Source: Geobacter sp. SVR (GTDB lineage Bacteria; Desulfobacterota; Desulfuromonadia; Geobacterales; Pseudopelobacteraceae). Taken from it: a DNA stretch of 64,000 nucleotides. The notes beneath the pieces are model-generated. The model made no database searches and was not told where the DNA came from. It saw nothing but the letters and a program-made list of their open reading frames with translations. Each line of letters begins with the position of its first letter. The first letter of the stretch is position 1. This document shows positions 54,998 through 63,395 of this stretch, one piece after another. Location of the stretch: the NCBI RefSeq assembly GCF_016865365.1, contig NZ_AP024469.1, forward strand, positions 4,618,501 through 4,682,500. Direction: 5' to 3'. The translations under genes were made by a program, and so were the position numbers.

Positions 54998-55393
54998 ATG
55001 CCCTTTCCCCGCCGAAAAACCAAGCTTCACGGGATACTGCTCGAACACCCGTCCGACGGCGACGAGCGCTGCCAGGCCTGTGGCGGCGCCTGCTGCCGCT
55101 CCTTTTCGGATGTAGAGGTCACCTGGGAGGAATTCCAGCGTCTCCGCAGCCTCGGCGCCAGAGGTCTGCAGCTTTCCCTGTCCGGCCCCCACCGCCTGAT
55201 TATCGACTACAACTGCGAATTCCTGATCGAAGGGCGCTGCTCGATCTACGCCGCCCGGCCCGAAATCTGCCGTCGCTTTACCTGCGCCGAGGCCTCCGGA
55301 ACGGCAAAGGCCCATCAGAACGAATCCGATGGGCCTTCGACAGGTTCACCATACCGGCCGGCAGTGATCGATCAGCCTTTGATCGCCCCCTGA
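54998..55393 (+). CDS. YkgJ-family cysteine cluster protein
   Basis: The 131-residue protein has the signature ERCQACGGACCRSFSDVEV, then SIYAARPEICRRFTC, which together give the eight-Cys cluster (CxxCxxxCC... CxxF) of YkgJ/UPF0153 proteins, thought to bind zinc or iron-sulfur. ATG follows AGGAGGGCATC. A hairpin AAGGCCCATC ... GATGGGCCTT lies inside its last codons (55307-55337), and its last 22 bases overlap the opposing ferredoxin gene. Confidence 0.85.
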   Translation: MPFPRRKTKLHGILLEHPSDGDERCQACGGACCRSFSDVEVTWEEFQRLRSLGARGLQLSLSGPHRLIIDYNCEFLIEGRCSIYAARPEICRRFTCAEASGTAKAHQNESDGPSTGSPYRPAVIDQPLIAP

Positions 55394-56124
55394 ATGCCGA
55401 TGGTCACCTCGTTGTAGGGAATCTGCTTGCCGCTGGCTGCCAGGGCCTGGCGGGCAGCCATGGCAATGCCGCCACAGCAGGGCACTTCCATCTTCAGGAC
55501 CGTAATGCTTTTGATGTCCGACTTGGTGAAAAGCTCGGTCAGTTTCTGCACATAGAAGTTGTTATCGTCCAGTTTGGGACAGCCCATTACGACCGCCTTC
55601 CCCTTCAGGAAGTCCTCGTGGTAGCCGGCATAGGCCACCGGGACGCAGTCGGCGGTGATCAGCAGGTCGGCCCCCTGGAAGTAAGGTGCGGTCGTCGGCA
55701 CCAGGTGCAGCTGCACCGGCCACTGGGCCAGCTGGCTCTGGCGGCTGCCGGCGGGCTGATCGGCCGGGGCCTGCTGCGGCCGGGCAAAGCTCATGGCGCG
55801 GGAACCGGGACAACCGCCACCGCCGTGGTGATGCGGGGCCGGGGCAGCGGGTGCCGGCTGGTGATGCACCGAGGCGGGTTTACCCTGCGCAGCCAGATGC
55901 TGTTCCACCGCGGCCTCGTCAAAGGCATCGGCCTCGCGCTCCTCAACGGTGATCGCATCCTGGGGGCATTCCCCCAGACAGGCGCCCAGACCGTCGCAGA
56001 GATTGTCCGCTGCCAGCACCGCTTTGCCATTGACGATCGTAATAGCCCCTTCGGCGCAGGACGGCACGCACAGTCCGCACCCGTCGCATTTTTCCTGATC
56101 GATTTTTACGATTTTCCTCAACAT
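55372..56124 (-). CDS. 4Fe-4S ferredoxin-domain protein with His/Pro-rich linker (250 aa)
   Basis: The N-terminal 60 residues hold a two-cluster ferredoxin: KCDGCGLCVPSCAEGAI and NLCDGLGACLGECPQDAI. A flexible linker rich in His, Ala and Pro (HHQPAPAAPAPHHHGGGG) precedes a C-terminal domain with CVPVAYA, VMGCPKLDDNN and MEVPCCGGIAMA that could hold another metal site. Role: probable electron-carrier or regulatory iron-sulfur protein; partners unknown. ATG follows GAGGAGAACGAATTA. Confidence 0.85.
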   Translation of the reverse strand: MLRKIVKIDQEKCDGCGLCVPSCAEGAITIVNGKAVLAADNLCDGLGACLGECPQDAITVEEREADAFDEAAVEQHLAAQGKPASVHHQPAPAAPAPHHHGGGGCPGSRAMSFARPQQAPADQPAGSRQSQLAQWPVQLHLVPTTAPYFQGADLLITADCVPVAYAGYHEDFLKGKAVVMGCPKLDDNNFYVQKLTELFTKSDIKSITVLKMEVPCCGGIAMAARQALAASGKQIPYNEVTIGIQGAIKG

Positions 56125-56204
56125 TAATTCGTTCTCCTCTTCTTTTTTATAATTAAGCTGAAACTTTTTCTCTGTGTTTCTCTGTGGCAGATGTTCTTTC
56201 GTTT

Positions 56205-56561
56205 TCAGAAAAAGTAATGCCAGACGTAATCCAGCCGGCCCCGCAGCATCAGCTTCATGCCGGAATAGGCCATGATCTCCTTGACCTTCGCCAAGTTGGC
56301 CTTGTTGTAGCAATGGGTCTTGCAGTGCTTGCAGGTCGGTTTGTTGGCTTCCAGGGGGCATTTGATCCGCCTGGTGACGGCGTACTGCATGAAGGTGGAG
56401 CATTCGGGGCAGAGGCGACGCTCCCCCAGACCTGCCGGCAGGCTGAACGGAGCCCGTTCGACCACACCATGTTTGCCCTTGCAGTAAACCTCGACAAACT
56501 TACCGATCAGCTTGATATCCTTTTTTTGAAGCTTCGTGAGCGTTTCCATGGTTGTGATCAT
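56205..56561 (-). CDS. YgbA-family nitrous-oxide-stimulated promoter protein
   Basis: The 118-residue protein has ERRLCPECSTFMQYAVTRR, CPLEANKPTCKHCKTHCY and the C-terminal AYSGMKLMLRGRLDYVWHYF, the signature of the YgbA family. In E. coli ygbA is induced by nitric oxide through NsrR and aids recovery from nitrosative stress. Cysteine clusters suggest a metal site. The first ATG at 56561 is used; ATG 56549 is also possible. A TTGAC-type dyad lies upstream at 56584-56601. Confidence 0.85.
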   Translation of the reverse strand: MITTMETLTKLQKKDIKLIGKFVEVYCKGKHGVVERAPFSLPAGLGERRLCPECSTFMQYAVTRRIKCPLEANKPTCKHCKTHCYNKANLAKVKEIMAYSGMKLMLRGRLDYVWHYFF

Positions 56562-56583
56562 GCCCGGTTTCCCGGAAATCTTA

Positions 56584-56601
56584 CATGACTCAGGTCAAAA
56601 A
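56584..56601 (-). promoter_or_regulatory. FNR/HcpR-like dyad upstream of ygbA
   Basis: On the minus strand TTTTTGACCTGAGTCATGTA contains TGAC-CTGA-GTCA, an inverted repeat of the TTGAC-n4-GTCAA class used by CRP/FNR-type regulators of nitrosative stress. It is 23 bases from the first ATG, close for an activator, so it could be a repressor site or a -35 box. Confidence 0.35.
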
Positions 56602-56731
56602 CCAGTTTTTTCATCTGGGGTGGGGGCTTGGAATGAAATAAAGAAGGTATCGGACACACAGCATGCGATGATATGAGCGACGGCCTATTTGTCTGCCCGA
56701 CAATTTACAGCGAGAGGGAGAACAGCGGCAG

Positions 56732-57259
56732 TTAGCGAGAATGGATTGTTTCGTAGGATTCCCCGGCCTTCTTCTGCATGTCGATTTGTCGCAGGATTAT
56801 TTTTTCCAGTTGGACAACGGAGAGATGTCCCAATATTTTATCCCGGATGACGCCATGCGCATCGATGACATAAATGGTCGGGAAACCCCGAACCCGATAT
56901 CGCTCAAGCAGTGCCGCCTGCTCGTCCGCAACCATGGGGAAGGTCAGCCCGTTACTTCGGGCATAAGCGCCGGCAACCTCTTTGCTATCGCCACAATTTA
57001 CAGCCAACACCTCTAGTTTTTTGTCGTATGCACGGTATAACGGTTCGACGAGTTTCAGGCTGTCTCCGCAACAGGAATTCGTCCAGAAATAGAGGATCGT
57101 TATTTTTCCTTTGTTCCGGCTGAGACTGATTGGCCTCCCGGAGAGGTCGGAGACGGAGAACTCGGGAGCGGCATCGCCCTTTTGTAAAGCCTGTTTAGAA
57201 TTGCAACCGCCAAAAAACAGGACACAAAAAACTATCAACACTATCGTACTATATCGCAT
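56732..57259 (-). CDS. TlpA/AhpC-like thioredoxin-fold lipoprotein with atypical active site
   Basis: The 175-residue protein has a lipobox (IVLIVFCVLFFGGCNSK) and then a redoxin domain: GDAAPEFSVSDLSGRPISL, KITILYFWTNSCCGDSLKLVE, RYRVRGFPTIYVIDAHGVI. In ordinary TlpA proteins the active site reads WCxxC; here it is SCCGD, with the second Cys of CxxC replaced by Asp and an adjacent Cys instead. Disulfide chemistry may therefore be altered. Start ATG 57259 follows AGGAGAGTCAATTGG. Confidence 0.85.
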   Translation of the reverse strand: MRYSTIVLIVFCVLFFGGCNSKQALQKGDAAPEFSVSDLSGRPISLSRNKGKITILYFWTNSCCGDSLKLVEPLYRAYDKKLEVLAVNCGDSKEVAGAYARSNGLTFPMVADEQAALLERYRVRGFPTIYVIDAHGVIRDKILGHLSVVQLEKIILRQIDMQKKAGESYETIHSR

Positions 57260-57319
57260 CCAATTGACTCTCCTGAGGGACTTTGCGCGGGCTCCCGGGA
57301 AATGCACGTATTTTGACAA

Positions 57320-57615
57320 CGACTACGTTATAGGATGGAGCATGCGCCGTCAAGGAAGTCCCTTGCCCGCCAAAAACGGCTAAAGCTATCAATTCCAGCC
57401 TTCAGTGGATCAACCCACAGCGCCCCATTGGCCTTCGTTTTCCACATCATATGTTGACAGGAAGCCGGGATTAATGCTGCAATTGAAACGCGGCCGATGT
57501 CGGTGGAGGACGCCCATTACCAGACACACTTCTGCAGCAACAGCAACCGCGTCACCCTCAACCGCGCACAGGGCAATATCGAAAAATTTAATCATTTCAC
57601 AGCAGGAGAACGAAG
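57320..57615. other. Gap of about 300 bases upstream of the MOSC gene, no gene recognised
   Basis: Short frames on both strands (57405-57695 plus, 57410-57595 minus) lack ribosome sites and family features. The gap probably holds the promoters of the MOSC gene and of the divergent TlpA-like gene. Confidence 0.5.
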
Positions 57616-58044
57616 ATGGCTCAGGTAGTGGCGGTCTGCATCAGCGAGAAAAAAGGGGAACGCAAAAAGCCGGTCAAATCGGTGGAACTGCGTGAAAATC
57701 ACGGCATCGTCGGCGATGCCCATGCCGGCGAATGGCACCGCCAGGTTAGCCTGCTTGCCCAGGAGAGCATCGACAAGATGCGTGCGCTCGGCCTGGATGT
57801 GGATGCCGGTGATTTCGCCGAAAACATCACCACACAGGGTATCGAGCTGGTTTCACTGCCGATCGGCGCGCGGCTGGAGGTGGGTGGGACACTGCTGGAG
57901 GTTACCCAGATCGGCAAGGAATGCCATACCCGCTGCGCGATCTACTACCAGGCCGGCGACTGCGTCATGCCCAAGGAGGGCATCTTTGCCCGGGTGATCA
58001 CCGGCGGGATTATTCGGCCGGGAGATCAGGTGCAGGCTGCGTAA
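57616..58044 (+). CDS. MOSC-domain protein
   Basis: The 142-residue protein has VELRENHGIVGDAHAG, GDFAENITTQGIEL and IGKECHTRCAIYYQAGDCV with the Cys expected to bind sulfur in MOSC (molybdenum cofactor sulfurase C-terminal) domains. Small stand-alone MOSC proteins are linked to molybdenum-cofactor or sulfur transfer. ATG follows AGGAGAACGAAG. No mo-cofactor gene is next to it in the window. Confidence 0.9.
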   Translation: MAQVVAVCISEKKGERKKPVKSVELRENHGIVGDAHAGEWHRQVSLLAQESIDKMRALGLDVDAGDFAENITTQGIELVSLPIGARLEVGGTLLEVTQIGKECHTRCAIYYQAGDCVMPKEGIFARVITGGIIRPGDQVQAA

Positions 58045-58286
58045 ATTCCTGAGTCCGGATACCGGAGCAGCTCCGCGGTTCGGGAACATGCGGCCCGGCA
58101 GACGACGAAATCATTCGAAAGCCGAATTTTCGAGACCCCTTAACTGTAAGGACGGCCGGCCATCTTCCGAGCAGTCTGCAAGAGAACCTCTGATCATATC
58201 GTAACATTTTTTCCTTTGCCTCCCCTCTTCCTTTACGGGTAAGATAGCGACATTTATCCGCCTGCCGAGGAACACCAAAACCTATT

Positions 58287-60632
58287 ATGACCGCCAAAGA
58301 ACAGCAGAAAGAAAAACTCACCAAGGAACTGCAGGGCATGGGGCTCACGACCGTCGGCGCCTTTATCCTGCTGTCGTTTTTGACCTTCAATGCCGCGGAC
58401 GTTTCCTGGAACAGTTACTCCAACGAAGGGGGCATCCATAACCTGGGGGGACGCCTGGGCGCCCAGGTGGCGGATCTGTTCTTCATCTGCTTCGGTCTGG
58501 CTTCCTACCTGATCCCACTGGCGCTGCTGTACATGGCTTACACCCTGTTCCGCTTCAAGGAGATCCGCTTGCGGCGCTACAAGCTCCTGGCCTTTGCCGG
58601 GTTGACCTTCTGTCTCTGCACCCTGTTCGCCTTCTTCCGCGGCACCACCGAATTCCTGGGCCAGCAGGTGGCCACCGGAGGTGCGGTGGGCGTTATCACC
58701 GCACGGGCCCTGAAAGGGGCGGTCGGCACCACCGGCGCCATGCTGCTGCTGTTGCCGCTTCTGGCCGCATCGATCATGATCCTGTCCAAGTTCTCCTTTG
58801 TGCTGTTCGCCGGCTGGTGGTGGGAAAACCTGAAGCACAAGTGGGCGGCCTGGCGGGAGCGTCGGGAGCTGAATCAGCAGGAGCAGCAGCGTGAAAAGGC
58901 CAAACAGGAGGGCATGCCGACGCCGAACCTCGCGGCCGGCCCCGTGATCAAGCCGGCCTCCCCGCCGCCGGCACGGCCCAATGTTTTCAAGAAGGAAAAG
59001 GAGAAGAAAAAGGAAGCCGTCAAGACTGCCGCCGTGCAGGAAACCTTCGAATTTCTCAAGGCCGACGGCGATTTCCGCACCCCACCATTCTCGCTGCTGG
59101 ATTTGCCTCCCGCCACCGAGAAGAAGCTCGACCGCGACGCCCTGACCATGAATGCCCGCCTGCTGGAGAAGAAGCTCAAGGATTACGGCATCGACGGCGA
59201 GGTGGTCGAGATCTGCCCCGGTCCGGTCATCACCATGTACGAGTTCTCGCCGGCGCCCGGTATCAAGATCAGCCGCATTGCCGGCCTGTCCGACGACCTG
59301 ACCATGGCCCTGCAGGCCATGTCGATCCGCATCGTGGCCCCCATTCCCGGTAAAGGGGTGGTGGGGATCGAGGTCCCCAACCGCGACCGCGAGATGGTCT
59401 TTTTGAACGAAATCTTCAACTGCGACGAGTTCCATCACAACCGGATGAAACTGCCGCTGGCCCTGGGCAAGGACATTGCCGGTGTTCCGGTGGTGACCGA
59501 CCTGGCCAAGGCGCCGCACCTGCTGGTGGCCGGCTCTACCGGCTCCGGCAAGTCGGTCTCGATCAACACCATGATCCTCTCCCTGCTCTACACCGCCACC
59601 CCCAACGATGTGCGCATGATCATGGTCGATCCCAAGATGCTGGAGTTCTCGATGTACGAGGGCATCCCCCATCTGCTGCTGCCGGTGGTGACCGAGCCCA
59701 AGAAGGCCTCCCTGGCCCTGAAATGGGCGGTCAACGAGATGGAACGGCGCTACAAGCTGATGTCGGACAAGGGTGTCCGCAACATCGAGTCCTACAACAA
59801 GAAACTGGCCGGCGAGGCCCTGGAAGTGTTGAACAGCACGCCGGACGATGAGATTATCGAGGAGTTGGAGGAGATCGTCGAAGGGGAAGGGGAACCCCAG
59901 GCAGATTCGATCCCGTTCGTGGTGGACGAGGGGGAGGCGCTCGAACACACCCATCTGCCTTACATCGTGGTGGTGGTGGACGAGTTGGCCGATCTGATGA
60001 TGGTGGCCGGCCGCGAGGTGGAAGAGCATATTGCCCGCCTGGCCCAAAAGGCCCGCGCCTCCGGGATTCACCTGATCCTGGCTACCCAGCGCCCCTCGGT
60101 AGATGTCATCACCGGTCTGATCAAGGCCAACCTGCCGTCGCGCATCTCGTTCCAGGTCACCTCCAAGGTGGATTCGCGCACCATTCTCGATACCAACGGC
60201 GCCGAGGCGCTGCTCGGCGCGGGGGACATGCTCTACATGCCGCCGGGCACCTCCCGTCTGAACCGCATCCACGGCGCCTTTGTCTCGGATGCCGAAGTGC
60301 AGCGGGTGGTCGATTTCCTCAAGAAACAGGGCAAGCCGGTCTACGACAAATCCATCATGGAGATGAAGGACGCCGACGAACGCGGCAGCGATGGAGAGCA
60401 GGAAGAGTTGGACGAGCGCTGGGAAGATGCCCTGCGTCTGGTGGCTGACACACGCCAGGCCAGCATTTCCATGGTCCAGCGCCGCCTGAGGATCGGCTAC
60501 AACCGCGCCGCCCGGATCGTGGAGATGATGGAGCAGGAAGGAATGATCGCCCCCAGCGACGGCACCAGCAAACCGCGCGAGATCTACCTCGACATCATCA
60601 ATGCCTATCTGAATTCGCAGCTGACCCGCTGA
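58287..60632 (+). CDS. ftsK: FtsK/SpoIIIE DNA translocase
   Basis: The 781-residue protein has four N-terminal membrane helices (FILLSFLTFNAADVSW, VADLFFICFGLASYLIP, LAFAGLTFCLCTLFAFF, MLLLLPLLAASIMIL), a charged linker, an alpha domain (VVEICPGPVITMYEFSPAPG), the RecA-like motor with Walker A LVAGSTGSGKSVSINTM and Walker B YIVVVVDELADLMM, and a C-terminal gamma winged helix (QASISMVQRRLRIGYNRAAR) for KOPS-type DNA reading. It pumps chromosome ends at division. The linker is much shorter than in E. coli FtsK. Confidence 0.96.
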   Translation: MTAKEQQKEKLTKELQGMGLTTVGAFILLSFLTFNAADVSWNSYSNEGGIHNLGGRLGAQVADLFFICFGLASYLIPLALLYMAYTLFRFKEIRLRRYKLLAFAGLTFCLCTLFAFFRGTTEFLGQQVATGGAVGVITARALKGAVGTTGAMLLLLPLLAASIMILSKFSFVLFAGWWWENLKHKWAAWRERRELNQQEQQREKAKQEGMPTPNLAAGPVIKPASPPPARPNVFKKEKEKKKEAVKTAAVQETFEFLKADGDFRTPPFSLLDLPPATEKKLDRDALTMNARLLEKKLKDYGIDGEVVEICPGPVITMYEFSPAPGIKISRIAGLSDDLTMALQAMSIRIVAPIPGKGVVGIEVPNRDREMVFLNEIFNCDEFHHNRMKLPLALGKDIAGVPVVTDLAKAPHLLVAGSTGSGKSVSINTMILSLLYTATPNDVRMIMVDPKMLEFSMYEGIPHLLLPVVTEPKKASLALKWAVNEMERRYKLMSDKGVRNIESYNKKLAGEALEVLNSTPDDEIIEELEEIVEGEGEPQADSIPFVVDEGEALEHTHLPYIVVVVDELADLMMVAGREVEEHIARLAQKARASGIHLILATQRPSVDVITGLIKANLPSRISFQVTSKVDSRTILDTNGAEALLGAGDMLYMPPGTSRLNRIHGAFVSDAEVQRVVDFLKKQGKPVYDKSIMEMKDADERGSDGEQEELDERWEDALRLVADTRQASISMVQRRLRIGYNRAARIVEMMEQEGMIAPSDGTSKPREIYLDIINAYLNSQLTR

Positions 60633-60643
60633 GGAGAGAACCG

Positions 60644-61420
60644 ATGGACGTGATCAAGGCCGCTGCCATACAGTTCAACGTCAAGCAGGGAGAAGTGGAT
60701 GCCAACCTGGCCTACGTCCGCGAGGCCCTGAAGCGTGTCGCGGATCAGGGGGCACAGCTGGCCGTGCTGCCCGAGATGTGGTCCACCGGCTTTGCCTACC
60801 GGAATCTCAATGAACTGGCCCTGCGAACCGAGAGCATCATCGAGGAGTTGCTGACACTCTCCGCGACGCTTAAGCTGGTGATCGTCGGCAGCATGCCGGA
60901 GCCCAACGGCGACAAGGTCTTCAATACGGTTTACGTGGCTGACAACGGCCGGCTGGCCGGGGTTTACCGTAAAATCCATCTTTTCTCGCTGCTGGGAGAG
61001 AACAAGGCCTTCAGCGGCGGCGACAGCCGGCTCCTGGCCGACACCTCGCTTGGACCGATCGGCGTGATTATCTGCTACGACCTGCGCTTCCCGGAACTCT
61101 CCCGCCGACTGGCAGTGGAAGGGGCGCGGGTGATCTGTGTTCCGGCCCAATGGCCCAGGCCGCGCGAAGAGCACTGGCGAACCCTGCTCAGGGCGCGCGC
61201 TATCGAAAACCAGCTCTTCGTGGTCTCGGCCAATGCCTGCGGGCCGATCGGCAAACTGGACTTCTTTGGTATGAGCATGGTGATCGACCCGAAGGGGGAG
61301 GTGCTGGCCGATGCCGGGGACCAAGACAACGAAGCGTATGCTACCCTCGACATGCAGGCCATGGCCGACTGGCGCGCCAGTATCCCCTGTTTCAACGACC
61401 GCCGTCCGGAATGTTACTAA
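60644..61420 (+). CDS. Nitrilase-family amidase (carbon-nitrogen hydrolase)
   Basis: The 258-residue protein has the catalytic triad in order: Glu in LAVLPEMWSTGF, Lys in GVYRKIHLFS and Cys in GVIICYDLRFPELSR. It belongs to the nitrilase superfamily of the omega-amidase/YafV-like type, which deamidate small amides such as alpha-ketoglutaramate. It follows ftsK by 11 bases on the same strand. ATG follows GAGGAGAGAACCG. Confidence 0.92.
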   Translation: MDVIKAAAIQFNVKQGEVDANLAYVREALKRVADQGAQLAVLPEMWSTGFAYRNLNELALRTESIIEELLTLSATLKLVIVGSMPEPNGDKVFNTVYVADNGRLAGVYRKIHLFSLLGENKAFSGGDSRLLADTSLGPIGVIICYDLRFPELSRRLAVEGARVICVPAQWPRPREEHWRTLLRARAIENQLFVVSANACGPIGKLDFFGMSMVIDPKGEVLADAGDQDNEAYATLDMQAMADWRASIPCFNDRRPECY

Positions 61421-61505
61421 CCCAAGCTGTTATTTTTTCAGCTTGACTTGATGGCATCTTGGGTCTAGCTTTTTACACTGAACCAAATTTCTGGAGGTGC
61501 CCTGC

Positions 61506-62180
61506 GTGGCTTTGTTACTCAATGCCGGCATTGTTGTCAAACTGGTCCTGATCCTGCTGGGATTTTTTTCGGTTGTTTCGTGGGCCATTATTCTTTTCAA
61601 GTTCGTCCAGGTGCAGCGCGCCAACAGCGAGTCCGACCGTTTCATGGATCTGTTCTGGAAATCCAAACGCTTCGACGCCATCGCCTCCCAAGTGGACCGT
61701 TTCGTCAATTCCCCCTTGTCCGTTCTCTTCAATGAAGCCTACGCCGAGCTGAAAAAGGTGGTCGAAGGCAACGGCAAGAGCGCTGAAGGGGGGATGCTCA
61801 GCACCGATCTCGGAGGGGTCGAGAATGTCTCCCGTGCCCTGCGCCGCGCCACCAACTCCGAGATCACCCGCCTGGAACGCTACCTGACCTTTCTGGCCAC
61901 TACCGGCTCCACCTCGCCGTTCATCGGGCTGTTCGGTACGGTCTGGGGCATTATGACCGCCTTCGAGGGTATCGGCAAGACCGGCTCTGCCTCGCTGGCC
62001 GTCGTGGCTCCGGGGATCGCCGAGGCGCTGATCGCCACTGCCATCGGCTTGGTGGCCGCTATCCCGGCGGTTATGGCCTACAATCACTTCCAGCACAAAA
62101 TCCGCGTGCTGAGCAATGAAATGGACAGCTTCTCGACCGAATTCCTGAACATCGTGCAGCGCAACATCGCGGGGAAATGA
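61506..62180 (+). CDS. tolQ: TolQ (ExbB-like) proton-channel subunit
   Basis: The 224-residue protein has an N-terminal helix (VKLVLILLGFFSVVSWAIIL) and the conserved core FLATTGSTSPFIGLFGTVWGIMTAF with GIAEALIATAIGLVAAIPAV, which together form the TolQ channel. The GTG at 61506 lies 8 bases after GGAGG. TolQ with TolR uses the proton gradient to drive the Tol-Pal envelope system. Its stop overlaps the tolR region, and tolR, tolA and tolB follow in order. Confidence 0.95.
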   Translation: MALLLNAGIVVKLVLILLGFFSVVSWAIILFKFVQVQRANSESDRFMDLFWKSKRFDAIASQVDRFVNSPLSVLFNEAYAELKKVVEGNGKSAEGGMLSTDLGGVENVSRALRRATNSEITRLERYLTFLATTGSTSPFIGLFGTVWGIMTAFEGIGKTGSASLAVVAPGIAEALIATAIGLVAAIPAVMAYNHFQHKIRVLSNEMDSFSTEFLNIVQRNIAGK

Positions 62181-62182
62181 CC

Positions 62183-62596
62183 ATGGCCATGGGAGGACGT
62201 AACGATAACAGGCGCGTCATGGCCGACATCAACGTCACACCCCTGGTGGACGTCATGCTGGTGTTGCTGGTGATCTTCATGGTAACCGCCCCGATGATGC
62301 AGCAGGGGGTGCAGGTCAATCTGCCCAAGGCCGAAACCAAGGCCATTACCCAGGCAGAGGAAACCGTAGTCGTCACGGTCGACAAGACCGGCAAGGTATT
62401 CATCAACAAGGATGAAATTCCCGCCGATGCCCTGCGGGACAAGCTGACCACGATGTTCGCCGGCCGCAGCAAGAAAGAGGTGTTTCTGAAGGCCGACGCT
62501 GGGGTGCCCTACGGCGAGGTCGTCAGAACCATGGCCGACATCAAAAGCGCCGGCATCGAACGACTCGGCATGGTAACGGAGCCGGCCCGGAAGTAA
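62183..62596 (+). CDS. tolR: TolR (ExbD-like) subunit
   Basis: The 137-residue protein has a single N-terminal helix with the channel Asp (DINVTPLVDVMLVLLVIFMV) and a periplasmic domain (VFINKDEIPADALRDKL). I use ATG 62183, 7 bases after GGGGA; ATG 62177 overlaps the tolQ stop but is too close to the site. TolR couples the channel to the cell wall. Confidence 0.94.
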   Translation: MAMGGRNDNRRVMADINVTPLVDVMLVLLVIFMVTAPMMQQGVQVNLPKAETKAITQAEETVVVTVDKTGKVFINKDEIPADALRDKLTTMFAGRSKKEVFLKADAGVPYGEVVRTMADIKSAGIERLGMVTEPARK

Positions 62597-62597
62597 A

Positions 62598-63395
62598 ATG
62601 ACAGTCTGGAAGCCCCAAAAAACCGGCACCGCCCTGAGTGTCGCCCTGATCGTTTCGACCGTCACGCATCTGGCGGTTTTTTTATTGGTGTTCTGGTGGT
62701 CCAGCCTGTTCCCGCTGCGGCTGAAAGAGCAGCAGACGTACTTTGTCGAACTCAGCGATCTGCCGGTAGCTGCGCCTCGCTCCGGCCATCCTGTGCAGCA
62801 GCAGGAGCAGGTCGCCCACGAGCCTCCGGCACCCCCCAAGGCACCTCCGGCCATGCCCCTGCCACCGCTCGCCAAACCGGCTACCAAGCGTGCCGCAATC
62901 GCGACCAAACCGCTGACGATCCCGAAAGCCGCTCCGAAAGCGTCACCCAGGAGCACTGCAGCCGCGCCCGACTCATCGGCTGAATTCGAGGAACGCCTGA
63001 ACAAGATCCGCAGCAGGAATGAGGCAGAACAGCAGGAAGCAAAGCTGGAGGAATTGCGCCGCAAGGTGACGACAGCGAATGCCCGGTCCGGCATGCCCTC
63101 TGCCACGGGCAGCGAAGCCGGCAGCGATTATCTTAATTACATCGCCTCGCGTCTGGCCGAGGTATTCAGCGAACCCCCCAACACCGGCAAGGACCTGTTT
63201 GCGCTGATCAAGATCAGGATCACCGGAAAGGGGAGGGTGGAGCTGGTAAAAATCATGAAAAGTTCTGGTAATATTGCTTTTGACAATTATGCGGTCCGCT
63301 CGGTGTACGAGGCTGAGAAAAAGTTTCCTCCACCACCGGGCGGAAACTTCGAGTTCATCTTCAAATTCAGGCCGCAGGGGATCACGTCCAGATGA
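62598..63395 (+). CDS. tolA: TolA/TonB-like energy-transducing protein
   Basis: The 265-residue protein has one N-terminal helix (VSTVTHLAVFLLVFWW), a Pro/Ala/Lys-rich periplasm-spanning region, a short coil (FEERLNKIRSRNEAEQQE) and a C-terminal TonB-type domain (LFALIKIRITGKGRVELVKIM, FPPPPGGNFEFIFKF). It sits in the TolA slot of the operon, so it should carry force to Pal and TolB. It begins 1 base after tolR, with stop overlapping tolB (ATGA). Confidence 0.88.
   Translation: MTVWKPQKTGTALSVALIVSTVTHLAVFLLVFWWSSLFPLRLKEQQTYFVELSDLPVAAPRSGHPVQQQEQVAHEPPAPPKAPPAMPLPPLAKPATKRAAIATKPLTIPKAAPKASPRSTAAAPDSSAEFEERLNKIRSRNEAEQQEAKLEELRRKVTTANARSGMPSATGSEAGSDYLNYIASRLAEVFSEPPNTGKDLFALIKIRITGKGRVELVKIMKSSGNIAFDNYAVRSVYEAEKKFPPPPGGNFEFIFKFRPQGITSR

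Noticed and set aside
57405-57695. Small frames upstream of the MOSC gene on both strands
   Set aside because: They have no ribosome site, no recognisable fold and overlap the MOSC start.
58254-60272. 672-codon open frame on the minus strand
   Set aside because: It is antisense to ftsK and has low-complexity His/Gln-rich composition typical of shadows.
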